Shown piece by piece: positions 12,898 through 23,900 of a stretch of DNA of 64,000 bases. The notes below the pieces were generated by a model that ran no database searches, was not told the DNA's origin, and saw only the letters and a list, made by a program, of their open reading frames with translations. Made by a program: the position numbers and the translations under genes. Origin of the DNA: Lactarius indigo (Eukaryota > Basidiomycota > Agaricomycetes > Russulales > Russulaceae); NCBI GenBank assembly GCA_025766275.1, contig JAFKAC010000028.1, forward strand, positions 558,001-622,000, written 5' to 3'. Numbering within the stretch: position 1 is the stretch's first letter; every line of letters begins with the position of its first letter.

Positions 12898-13190
12898 ACT
12901 TCAATTCAAGTTTTCCTTTTTCGAGATGGGGGGAGGGGGGGAAAGAGAGGACGCTCGCGGTCGTCGTCGTGTTGTTCGTCGTTCGCGGTGGGGTTGATGA
13001 CGAGACGCGCGAAATTTCGGGTGGGAGCGGGTTTCGGGGGCTGCCGTGATATATTCCCACGCACTTTTCCCCCCCCCTGTCTATCCGCGGAAAGCAAATT
13101 ACAGAGGACAAGAGAGATCATAGTGAGTCACACATCTTCGACGTTCTCACTTCCTCCCACTTTACTCCCCAAACTTAGGACAGATACAGT
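12898..13190. promoter_or_regulatory. Shared divergent promoter region, ATP20 / urate oxidase
   Basis: These 293 bases lie between the start codons of two divergently transcribed genes and must hold both promoters. They contain a G-rich run near 12927-12942 and C-rich pyrimidine tracts near 13060-13080 and 13140-13170. Pyrimidine tracts are common upstream of basidiomycete transcription starts. No specific binding site is assigned. Confidence 0.5.
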
Positions 13191-14804
13191 ATGGCAGGGT
13201 TATCGACCGCTGAACCAGGTGTGCTTGCAACGGCGCGGTATGGGAAGGACAAGGTACGGGTGTTTCGTGTGGTGCGGGACCCGGAGAGTAAGGTGCACAA
13301 TGTGGTCGAGTACAACGTCACCGTGCTGCTCGAGGGTGCGATCGAGACAAGGTGCGCCTGTCTCCAGCAGTAGCAACTCGAATCACGAGTTGATCTTTCC
13401 ATCGCGGATCACATACAGCTACACACAAGCAGACAACACCGTCGTCGTAGCGACAGACTCGAGTGCGTGGCACTTTCCTTCACGGATAAGCTTCAGTGAC
13501 CCATACGAAACACGACAGTGAAAAACATCACGAACTGTGTGTCCTAGTATCCATGAAAAAAATGGGTTCGAGGGGGCTGATTCGATCGCAACCTCCCACG
13601 CACCACGCAGACTTGGCAAAGGTATCCCCGTACGTCCTGGACCCCGCACGATTTGCGCTGCACCTCGGCTCGCACCTACTCGCGCGTTACGCTCACGTCA
13701 GCGCGACGTTCGTGACCGTCGAGCAGCTGCGCTGGGCGCGCATCAATGACAGCTCTAGTTCTGCTTCCGGATCCGAAGCGGGACACGCGCACGCCTTCTG
13801 GCGCGACGGGGCGGAGAAGCGCTTTGTCGAGGTCGAGGTGGCGCGGAAGGGCGACGGAGGTGGCGCAGTGGCGCGGGTGGCCGGCGGGCTGCGAGACCTC
13901 CTCGGTGCGCCCCGTTTTATCCCACGCTTCAGAATTTTCGTTGTCTGACCAGAACGAGCAGTGCTCAAATCGACGGGCTCGGCGTTCGAGAACTTCGTGC
14001 GAGACGAGTACACGACGTTGACGGAAGTGAACGACCGGATCTTCAGCACGTCCGTCGACCTGCGGTACACGTACGGACAGGTGAACGTCGCGCTGCCGAG
14101 CGACGACAAACTGCTCGTATTTGGGGTTGAGAACCTAACCGGTGGGGTTCACCCGTGGGAGGACGCCAAAGTTGGGGCGCGATCGCGTGAGATAACGTTG
14201 GACGTGTTCGCACAGGATGAGAGCGCAAGCGTGCAGGTGCGTGGCAACGCGGGATTGCCGATCGATAATTGACAGTTACGTTGATTGGTATATGGTGGCC
14301 GATTGACGGCATTGGTCAGGCGACACTGTACAAGATGGCACAGCGGGTGCTTGCAGAGAACGCGGGGGTAGAGACGGTGCGATACGTGCTGCCAAACAAG
14401 CACTATATCCCGGTGGACATGAAGTACATTGGAGTGGACAACACGACGCCGTACGTACAAATTCGCAGATTCGCTTCCGGAGTGGTTGAGTCGAGGATAT
14501 ATTATTTGAGGGGACTAACCCGCTTCCGGAAATATCACCTGCCTCGTGTTGTGGAGCAGAAGATGATGGGGAGCGACGGGGGTTGGTTCTTTCTCGATCG
14601 ATGCCTGGTTCCTTCGTCCTCTGTCATGGTCTGCCATAAGAGAAAAGGAACGCTCCAACTGACTTTTATTCGATCCTAGACAACGCGCAGAGGTCTTCAC
14701 CCCAGTTGATGCTCCCAGGTGAGGCATCACATCGGGAGGATTAAAGATTACAAACTGACGTCATTGCCAGTGGACTGATCTCCGCCACGATCTCAAGGCG
14801 ATGA
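13191..14804 (+). CDS. UOX: Urate oxidase (uricase)
   Basis: Eight exons: 13191-13351, 13419-13462, 13519-13536, 13611-13904, 13962-14236, 14320-14450, 14680-14718 and 14771-14804. They total 996 bases (331 residues). The enzyme oxidises urate to 5-hydroxyisourate in purine breakdown and is normally peroxisomal. The cofactor-free active site is visible: Lys in ARYGKDKVRVF, Thr-Asp in VVVATDS, Phe and Arg in the FENF and NDRIF segments, Val-Gln at the SVQ-ATLYKMA junction, and Asn-His in LPNKHYIPVDM. The C-terminus ends SRR, not a canonical SKL-type signal, although weak PTS1 variants exist. Two exons are tiny (18 and 39 bases), and the 229-base intron 14451-14679 is long for this region. Relative to shorter family members there is an insertion (NDSSSSASGSEAGHA) after the EQLRWARI motif. 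Confidence 0.95.
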
Positions 14805-15218
14805 CGTATACAATTAACGCCCAATGAAGCCAACGTTTAAACAAAGAGCGAAAAATAAAATAAATCTAAAAGAAAGTATATAGAATTGAAGAGGGTGAAA
14901 TGGACGCTGGATGGAGGTGGACAAGGTAAAGATAGAGAGAGATACGGATCGTGAGCGAAGAGGAGGAAGGATTGGGTTTGAAGGAGGGAAAGGGAGATGA
15001 CGTCAGTATTCTCACGAGAGAGCGTATGGGGGGAAAGGGAGATGGGGGGAGTCATTGCCAATGACCCGTCCCTGCACCTTGTCCCGTGTTATGTGTATGT
15101 GTGTGTGTATGCGTGCTCACTCATTTTGCGTTTATTATTCTATTTCCGCTGCGACAAACTGAACACACACCTACTTGACTACTCCGAACGACTCTTGCCC
15201 ACTCGACTCGCATCAACC

Positions 15219-17744
15219 ATGGCTGGTGACCACAAATGTCCCGTTTGTAACGCTACCTTCACCCGTCCTCAGCATGTCGCTAGACATATGCGCTCCCGTA
15301 AGCATTTCCCTCTCCTCTCCGGGGTTCCACCTCGCTCCTCACTCTCTCCATTTACCCGTCTCAATCGCTCCCTCCTCTCTCCAGATACCGGTGATCGTCC
15401 ATACAAGTGTCAGCATTGTGGAGATCAGTTCGCTAGAAGGTTTGTCTATCCCTTTTTTATTCCTCTTTTTCATTTTTTTCTGCCTTTTTTTCTCCCCTCG
15501 TCCCTATCTCCCAGCTCCACTCACTTCTGCCGTTAGCGACCTTCTCTCCCGGCATGTAAACAAATGCCATCCCAACGAGAAACCGCTCCTCTCCTCGGCC
15601 CCTTCCCGTAGAAAGGGCTCGGCTTCCGCAAGCAGAGCAACCACCTCGAAGCAGGCATGCGACCAATGCGTCCAGTCCAGTCTGCCCTGTGACGGTGCCA
15701 ATCCATGTTGTCAGTAATTTATTTCACTGTGCTTCTTTGACCCACGCTCACACGGTCATTATCCTCTCTCTTTCTCCCTTAATTTCCAGCTAAATGCGTG
15801 CACCGAAAGGCGAGATGCACCTATGTTAAGTTCCATCGCCAGACTGCTCCCCTTGGTCCTGGCCATCCTTCCCGTCCTCCTAACGATTCTTCCAACCTTG
15901 GCTTGCCATCCCTCGGCCCTCTCCCCTCCGGTCCTAGTCCATATCGTCTCTCAGATCCCTTCCTCATTGGTAGCAACGGTACTGGCCTCAGTCCCGCTGC
16001 CAACATCTCCCAACCACCCAACACTAATTCTCTCTACGCTAACCATCAGTTCTCATTCCCGCCGCCTTTATCAGCCTCTGCGCCTGCATATGATAGCGCT
16101 TATGAATACACCGCCCGTTATCGCGCCCAGGCAGAACTTCTTTCCCGTACGGGCGTGATCCCCCAGGATCGTGTCCCACCCCTTCCAGCTATATACCAGG
16201 ATACGCAGCCCCCACATGACCAGGGTACCGCACGGTATGCGCAGTCGTATAGTGTCCGTGGCGATCCTTTGGATTACCCTCTCCCGCCCTCACCGAATGG
16301 TATCGACTACGGTTACAACGTCGACAATAAGGTGCGCTTCACTTTACCGCCTTTCCGCTCCCCGCTCGCCGATTGACTCGCGAGCACAAAGTCCGAGTCA
16401 TATCCGAGCAACGTCTCGGGCTTTGCGACGAACGGATACGACCACCAACCACTGACGTATAACCTCGACACACAAAGCCATCAACGCTGTGAATCGAGTG
16501 CCAGCGACACGGGCAGCACGACCAGCCGCAGCCAACCCTCCTCCGCCACCTCTTCGAGCGTTCATCTCCCGTTACCTCCAGACTACCCGCAGTCCTTCTC
16601 GCGACCTCAGACGGCTGATGGTGCCGGCCAGGATCGTGAAGGATTTTCCTCTGCATTTGGACTGATGTCCCTTGACGATCCCGACGTGCTTGCCGGCCTA
16701 AGTGACGGTGCACCCTTCTTTGACAACACTATTACTCACGGGAGTGGCAATTCTCATAACCCATCGTGGGGGGACGGTCCTACACCCCGTGCTAACCCCT
16801 GCGATGCGCCTCCCGCCAACGGAGACAAAGGTGCCCGTCATCAGCAGCAGCAGGGACAAACGGGAAACTCATCCGCCACAACTCCGGCAAGCCTAAAGGA
16901 ACTCAAGGAGATATGGAAGCAGTACATGAGGACTCCACTCAGTGGCCAGCCCCTCGCACACGAACACCATCCGGGGGGGAGCCCAAAACGTGAGCGTGGG
17001 CTCTCACGCGTTGCGAGCTTACCAAGCGTCAAGACGCCCTCTGCCACGACGGCCGGCTGGGGCGATCCGATGCGCGGCCTGAATGGCAATCAACAGCTGC
17101 AACCGCAGCACCAAGTAGCCGGGTCTCACCACGTGCAGCAATATGGAGGGCACGCTGCATACACGCGCGGGCACAATCACACGGACGACCTACGGAGTTA
17201 TGAACAAGCGGTACTTGCGCGTCGTGCGCCACTCACTCTTCACCTTGCCCCACGCCGGCGTGGTAACACTACGTCAACTGGGCCCCACTCCGGCGATGCT
17301 TCCTCCGTACCGCCCCCGCCACCTTCAATTGAAAAGGGTTCCAGCGCGAGCCCCGTGGGAAGTGGCAGCAGTAGCGACAGGAGCGCGAGTGGGCTCACGG
17401 ACGATCGTGGTAGCACGAGCGCTTCTCCTGCACCCGCTCTTGGAGGGTCGCTCGCCGTTGAAGACCCCACGCGTCCGACGTTCAAGCGCCTGCCGTCGCA
17501 GACCCTTGGGCCGGAGTATGCGAAGCGGGTGGCGACAACGAGCATGCTCTCTGGTGCGCGTGATGAATTCGGCGTCGGCGTCGGCACACTCGGGGAGCCG
17601 GACGTGCCGTTGTCACAGCGGCGAGGGCTCGCTGGTCCGGGCCACAACAATCATGGGCAGGGCCATGGATTGGTGATGGCAGAGCGCACGAGGCGGATGA
17701 GCTTCCCTGGTGGGCGCAGTGGGATCGTTGGGCTGCAGGAATGA
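15219..17744 (+). CDS. Transcription factor with two C2H2 fingers and a Zn2Cys6 cluster
   Basis: Five exons: 15219-15297, 15385-15439, 15537-15709, 15790-16331 and 16392-17744; 2202 bases, 733 residues, in phase. The first finger is CPVCNATFTRPQHVARHMRSH. The second runs from YKCQHCGDQF to HVNKCH with a TGDRPY linker between them. A fungal binuclear Zn2Cys6 motif follows (ACDQCVQSSLPCDG...CSKCVHRKARC), assembled across the 15710-15789 intron. The rest is a long Ser/Pro/Gln-rich, probably disordered region with a short helical patch (LKELKEIWKQYMRTP) near the middle. The combination of C2H2 fingers with Zn2Cys6 occurs in ascomycete Cmr1/Pig1-type melanin regulators and in basidiomycete relatives. 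No target is indicated, and no fungal-specific TF middle homology region is obvious. Confidence 0.88.
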
Positions 17745-18397
17745 GAGAGCAAGAGAGGAGGGTATAATTTAAGAGCTCCGCGACACTTGGACGAACCATT
17801 CCGCTGCTTATTTTCTTGTCGAGGGGTATATTCTTTTATTTTTTTTTCTTGCTGCGTACAAACACGTATTGTTACAGTTCTTATGATTGCGTTTGAAGAG
17901 CTCCACTAATACTGTACTTTGTTTCCGTCGTGCTATCCTTCTTTTTTTCTTTTATTGTGGTGAGTTTTGTTGATGAACGATGATGGCATTCACGATCGTA
18001 CGGTTATCACTCTTTTTCCGCTTTCGGTTTTTTTTTCTCTCCTGCAATTTGTCCGTCCGTCCGTCTACTGTTCGTTTGTAGCGCTGTCTATCCGTCGGTT
18101 ACAAGTTTCCGTTTTTGTCCGTCCTGCCCCGCAGTGTATCCATGTGTCTGTTTTGCTTTCGTTGTCGTTGCTGTGAATGTGCAAGTGTAGGTGCGGTGGA
18201 ATGCTGTTCCAAAGAGCGTGAGCGTACAGCACGTGGTCTCACGTGATACTATTTGTTCAGGACAAACATAACTTGGCCAGCAGAAAAACGCGTCAAGTCG
18301 GCCACCTTACTTATTCATTCTATACGCGTTTGCTTGCGTTCGTCGTCACTACTCCTTTCTTCCTCTCCCTCTTTGCTCTTCTTTACAGTAACATAAA
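17745..18397. other. 3' flank of the zinc-finger gene and Hsp10 upstream region
   Basis: Very T-rich sequence (tracts near 17835-17850 and 17940-17955) after the regulator's stop, then the upstream region of Hsp10. A pyrimidine-rich stretch ending in ctttacag at about 18381-18388 lies just before the Hsp10 start and may be a leader intron acceptor. No gene is seen. Confidence 0.45.
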
Positions 18398-18939
18398 ATG
18401 GTGCGTTTATTTTCTTTGTGGCCGCATGATTATAGGCGAAGTGAGGATATGGGATGATGACGTGTTATACCATGCGGTTCGCAAAAGGCGGCTGCACAGG
18501 CTACGTTCAAGTCTATCAAGTCCCTCGTGCCCCTCCTGGACCGCGTCCTCGTCCAGCGTTTCAAAGCCGAAACCGTGCGTGCCCTTTCCTTTTCTTCCCT
18601 GTCAGCATCTGGAACTTTGGCCCCCCCCCCCCCATATAGAAAACGGCAACGGGAATATTCCTCCCGTCGTCGGCCACGTCCAACCCCCTCCCAGAAGCGA
18701 CCGTGATTGCCGTCGGCCCCGGCGCGCCGAATAAGGAGGGCAAGGTCGTGCCTACGTCGGTCAAGGCGGGCGACCGGGTGCTGTTACCTGGCTGGGGCGG
18801 CAACTCGATCAAACTTGGAGAGGAAGTGCGTTTTTTTCTCCCGCTCATGAACGTTTGGGAGTTGATGTGTGTGTGTCTGTGTTTTTAGGAGTACTTCCTG
18901 TTCAAGGACTCGGACATTTTGGCGAAGATTGAGGAGTAG
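18398..18939 (+). CDS. HSP10: 10 kDa mitochondrial chaperonin (Hsp10)
   Basis: Four coding exons: 18398-18400, 18500-18574, 18640-18825 and 18889-18939; 315 bases, 104 residues. Family hallmarks are clear: SLVPLLDRVLVQRF at the N-terminus, a mobile-loop region (KTATGIFLPSSAT), VIAVGPGAPNKEG, GDRVLLPGWGGNSIKL, and the terminal EEYFLFKDSDILAKIEE. Hsp10 caps the Hsp60 cage in the mitochondrial matrix. The first coding exon is the ATG alone: aaaATG is followed at once by gtgcgt, and the next exon opens GCT ACG TTC. The three introns are 99, 65 and 63 bases. The second intron carries a C-run at about 18621-18633 close to its acceptor, unusual in place of a T-rich tract. Confidence 0.94.
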
Positions 18940-20987
18940 AGTGGTGTTTTTGCTTTTTTGGGGGGGGCGCGCGGGAGGGGAGTAGATCTGGAGTGGATGA
19001 AAAAAAGTTTGTCATATCTCATGGGTTCATGCTCATAATTACTCTCCTATAGCAAAAAAATCCTATATCCTCACATCCCCACTCAGTTTTACGTTGCGTG
19101 TTCACTCGACGCATTTGTGTTGCCCTCGGAGCGAATGCAGAAAGCAGTACAAACATGGCTATCTTATCCGTATCACTCTGCTCGTCAAAGAACCTTCTCG
19201 AACCTACCAGGCAATAGGGATTTGTAAAGGTCAGACGTAACACAGGCGCTCAGGCAAACTCGTTCGAAGTATTCTTGGTTACCAGGCCACCACGAGTTGG
19301 AAGGCCTCAACGTTAAGTAACGACTTGGTTAGGAGGCCAAGCAAAGAGTTTTATTTTGAACGCGTCGTGAGAAGTACTACGCCTTGTCCGGCCCCGCCAG
19401 GTATCAAGTTTAGTTTATCGGCAGTCCCAATAATATCCCAGGGTCAGAACGGATCCGGAGCTGCGAGGGAACTGGGTAAGTTCTCCGAGCACCTCCGGGT
19501 CGGTCTCCGCTTGGTAAATAGTAAGTATCCCCTGCCCTTGTTGTGATCACCACGGACCAGACTAGAGGTCCATACCGCGGTCACAGTGGGCTTGAACGCT
19601 CGCGCAACCACTCCTGCAGGTGAATCGCAACTTTATACTGCCATGCTTGATTCCATTGCGCGGTGCGTAACCAAGTGAAAACGGAACAGTGCCTCGGTGG
19701 CAACTACGAGGATTGTTACGGGTCTTTGCATTCGCGTTCTGTGTGTGCGAACCGTCGCTTGCTTGACTTGTTCTTGATCTCCGCACAAGCTCCCTGGGTA
19801 TTTAAAATAGGTCTTGAAAAGGAAAACTCAAGTATTTTGGGCTCCAAGTTGGGGTATAGGTGGTGTGGCCACCAAGAAGACGCCGCATTGGGGCTTTGAA
19901 GCTTGAACGAGGGAGAACGAACGGTGTGTGGGGCAAGGTATAAGTTCCGGGTGGCTGGCTGACAGGGTCGAATCGTTGCTTTCTCGGATCACCACATTCG
20001 TCACAAAGACGCGCTAGCGAGTATTGCCATGGTAACCCACTGTGCCTCGTCAGAATCGCACACACACACTCTTCACGACGCACCCGAATTTGACCCCCCG
20101 GGCAGGTCATGGAGTGAAGAGCAACGGCATGGCAGAACACGTGGTGAAAGGAAACGAAACCTACCCACTGGCGCAAATCCTGGCGTAAAAGTCGTGCGCT
20201 ATCGGAGGGAGGGGACCTGCAGCGGCGGGCTGGCGCCGGCGACCACTGGTGGCCTATACTTTGGTCCGGATCGGTGCGTGTTCGCAGCAGGACACGGGCA
20301 CGTGTTAGTGAGCCGCGGCATGGGTCAGGAGACGCGAGGGGCCAACGAGGCCTCCATACGGGTAGGGTAACTTGGCGCCAGGCAGTAAGATAAGATAAAA
20401 CCGTTGACGCTGTCAGACCACGTTCCTATCTGCATCTGCTGTATTGAGAACAATTCAAAGCTAAAAAATGAATAATAATTCGGAGGACGCTTTGAGGTCA
20501 AAGTCAGAGTCGAAGCACGTACATGATGTTTTGCGATGCAGTCGGAGGAGGCGGGCACGCCTGCGATGACGACACCGACGCTATGGACAACAACGAACAA
20601 TGGGGTCCACAGGATCGCGCCGCTAGACAGGCTTGGGTCTTGTCCTTCCTTCATAACCGTGAGCGAGGCGATGGAGGTCGGCTGGGGAGAGAGGAGCCTT
20701 CTGGCTTATACCAATCGAAAAACGACATGACGAGGTGCAAGTCAGTACATGCGTGACTTCTCAAACATCTTGCGACATTGGCCTAATCGCCAGTACGATG
20801 TCGAATACAGTATAAAGCAAGGCGCGCGGTGATCGATCCCATGGTTATTTCGCGTGACTACAGTAAATCATCTGTTTTTGTCTCTTATCGTCAATACAAG
20901 CACGGGGTCGTTTAACCTTTCCCACGACCACCTCCCACAACTATCACCGGATAGGCCAACGTATTTCTTCAAGTAACCCCATATAAG
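18940..20987. other. Intergenic region before the receptor cluster
   Basis: About 2 kb without a recognisable gene. Short open frames at 19562-20176 and 20029-20756 lie on both strands and show no motif. This marks the change from the housekeeping block to the accessory receptor cluster. Confidence 0.45.
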
Positions 20988-23900
20988 ATGCCTGCTGCAT
21001 CATTTCAAGCGATCCTCGATAAAGCTTTTGCGGAATACCGCGAGCAGGTCGGAATAGAACTCGACAAGCACCCTTTTGTCGACGAGCTTCGGGGCCGCGA
21101 TTCTCCAGATGACGTTCTCAAGCTACTTGAAGACAAGGCGAACGCGTTCAAAGTCTATCGGGATGGAAATCGCATGCTGATCGACTGGCTTAGCCCAGTA
21201 GTGCAGACGGTTCATACACTTTCTGGCGTTCTTGGCGAAGCCGTGAGTTCAATGGGCCGAATGTACTGGTGCTTGCTGTTGACCTTTTCTCTATTCGGCT
21301 ACCAGGTTCCGTTCCAACTAGCGAAGCCAATCTTCATCGGGGTGGATGTTCTAATCACGGTGCGTGTCCCTTGACATTCTCCACCTACATAATTTCTAAT
21401 CCGGACTCAGGCAGCCAACGGCGTCAGCTCGAGTTACGATGCACTCGTTGACTTGTTTGAATGTATCGGGAACTTTCTTAAACGCCTTCGAATTTATACC
21501 GATCTCTCTTTGACCTCTTCGATGACGGATATAATCGTAACAATAATGGTTGAATTGCTTTCTGTGTTTGCCCTCGCAACTAAACAAATTAAACAAGGCA
21601 GATTCAGTAGGTGTATCATTATCTCCGAAATACGAATGGCTCATCGCCGTGATGGAATAGAAAAATTCGCAAAGAAGCTACTAGGAGAGAGCGAGATCGA
21701 AGCTGTTCTACAGAGGCTTGACCGTCTCACACAGGAGGAGGGCCGGATGACCGTCGCCCAGACTCTAGAAGTGGTCCACGGACTCGTGAATAATGTGAAA
21801 ATAGTCATGGATGGTACGCAAAGCTTGGTATTTTTGCCAACGACGCGCAACTGAGATATTGTCTTGGAAGATGGTAAAGCGTCCACGGACAGTATCCGGA
21901 AGGCACTGGGTATGCTTTTACCGAGTTTGGGAATGCGGTGTCGCACGAACTGACCACGATGTAGATACGATGCAACAAATGGCGAGTGATATAAACAAGA
22001 TGAGACGTTCGTTATCGATCGATGTTCCCATTGTTGATGCGCTTACACGAGTTGTAGGCGGTCAGTTGCAAAAGGACTCCAAAAGTTGGCTCTGCCCTCC
22101 AGATCCGTCGAAAAACTACAATATTGGGTGCCAAGTCCACCGAGACGGAACCGCCACCTGGTTTTTCCGAGAAGGCATGTTTACTGAGTGGATCACAAAG
22201 GGATCTCTTCTGTGGATATATGGAAAACGTGCGTTTTCAACATTAGCCTTACGACGATCCTCATTCCTTCCGTGTCATGTAGCGGGTTCCGGAAAGAGTA
22301 TTTTGCTGTAGGTCTTGTCTTCCCATTTTCGTTTATAATCATTCACGCTCTCTACTAGTTCCTCGATCATACGAGAGGTCGACAACATGTGCAAGATGGG
22401 ATTGGCGTCAATGGCCTACTTCTATTTTGATTTTAGGGAGTCCGAGAAACGACACCGGCGCGGTCTACTCTCCTCTCTTGTTTTCCAGCTCAGCGCCGAG
22501 TCTGATCCCTGCTATCAAATTTTGTCCCGTTTATACTCGGATCATGCTGAAGGCACACGAGAACCTTCAGAGGACGCACTCTCGCAATGTCTTGTGGAAA
22601 TGCTCAAAGTGCCAAGACAGCCGGCCACGTACATCATTATTGATGCTCTCGACGAATGCCCCAACATCTCCGGGATGCCAACCGCGCGTGAACTGGTGCT
22701 CGAGTTCCTGGAATATCTTGTCAAGTTAAATCTCCCGAATGTACATATATGCGTCTCTAGTCGCGCAGAGATCGACATTCGAAACACACTCGAACCCTTG
22801 GAGCCGTTCCGTATGTCCCTTCACGACGAAGTCGGACAAAAGGCGGATATTTCCTCATACATCAACGCGGTCGTGCGCTCTGATCGCAAGATGCGGAGAT
22901 GGAGAGAAGAAGACAGGCAATTGGTGATTGACACACTCTCAGATAAAGCAGATGGGATGTAAGTGACCTCTTTCATTGTTTCTGAAGACAATTGGTTAAT
23001 AAATGTCGCCCACAGGTTTAGATGGGTTTTCTGTCAGTTGGAGATCCTTCGTCGAACCCTACCTGCGCATATCCGGAGCGCTCTGGACGATATGCCGAAG
23101 ACGTTGGACGAAACATACGAACACGCGTTGCTTGCGATTGATGAAGAGATGCGACAATATGCGCAGCGACTCTTCCAATGCCTTGCTGTATCAATCAGAC
23201 CACTTCGCGTCGAAGAGCTTGCAGAGGTTTTGGCAGTTCGGTTCGATACAGGAGCACTTCCCAAGTTTAACTCCGATTGGCGGCTAGGTGATGCAGAGGA
23301 GGCTGTACTCTCCGTGTGCTCCAATCTCATCAGCGTCGTCGATATGGACGGTTCTCAGGTCGTCCAATTCTCGCATTTTTCGGTGAAGGAATTCCTTACC
23401 TCAGATCGCCTTGCCACCGCGAGGGAGGAACTTTCCGGCTATCACATCATCCCTCACTTGGCGCATACCATCCTCGCCCAAGCTTCCCTCAGTGTTTTGC
23501 TCCAGCTCGACACGCACGTCGACAGAGAAAGCATTAAGAGTTTTCCGCTCTCCAGTTATGCTGCCAGACACTGGGTTGACCACGGCCGATTTGAGAATGT
23601 ATCGTCAACCATCCAAGCCGCCATGGAACATCTTTTTAATCCAGACAAGCCACACTTCCCCACTTGGGTCTGGATATTTGATATAGACGACCCCTGGAGA
23701 GGAGAAACGCCTACGACATTCCCAGTACCAACCCAGGCAGTACCATTATATTATGCCGTCCTTTGTGGCTTCCGCAACCTCATAGAACACCTGATCGCTG
23801 CTTATCCAAAAGATATGGATGCTAGGGGAGGGTATTACGAGAGTCCGCTGTTGGCCGCGTTCATCAAGGAAGATATCGACACTGTATTATTACTTCTTCA

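Noticed and set aside
21453..21854. Reading through intron 21607-21660 of NLR A as coding
   Set aside because: The intron is a multiple of three and open, but the three paralogues splice at the same place and the retained peptide (RCIIISEIRMAHRRDG) has no counterpart.
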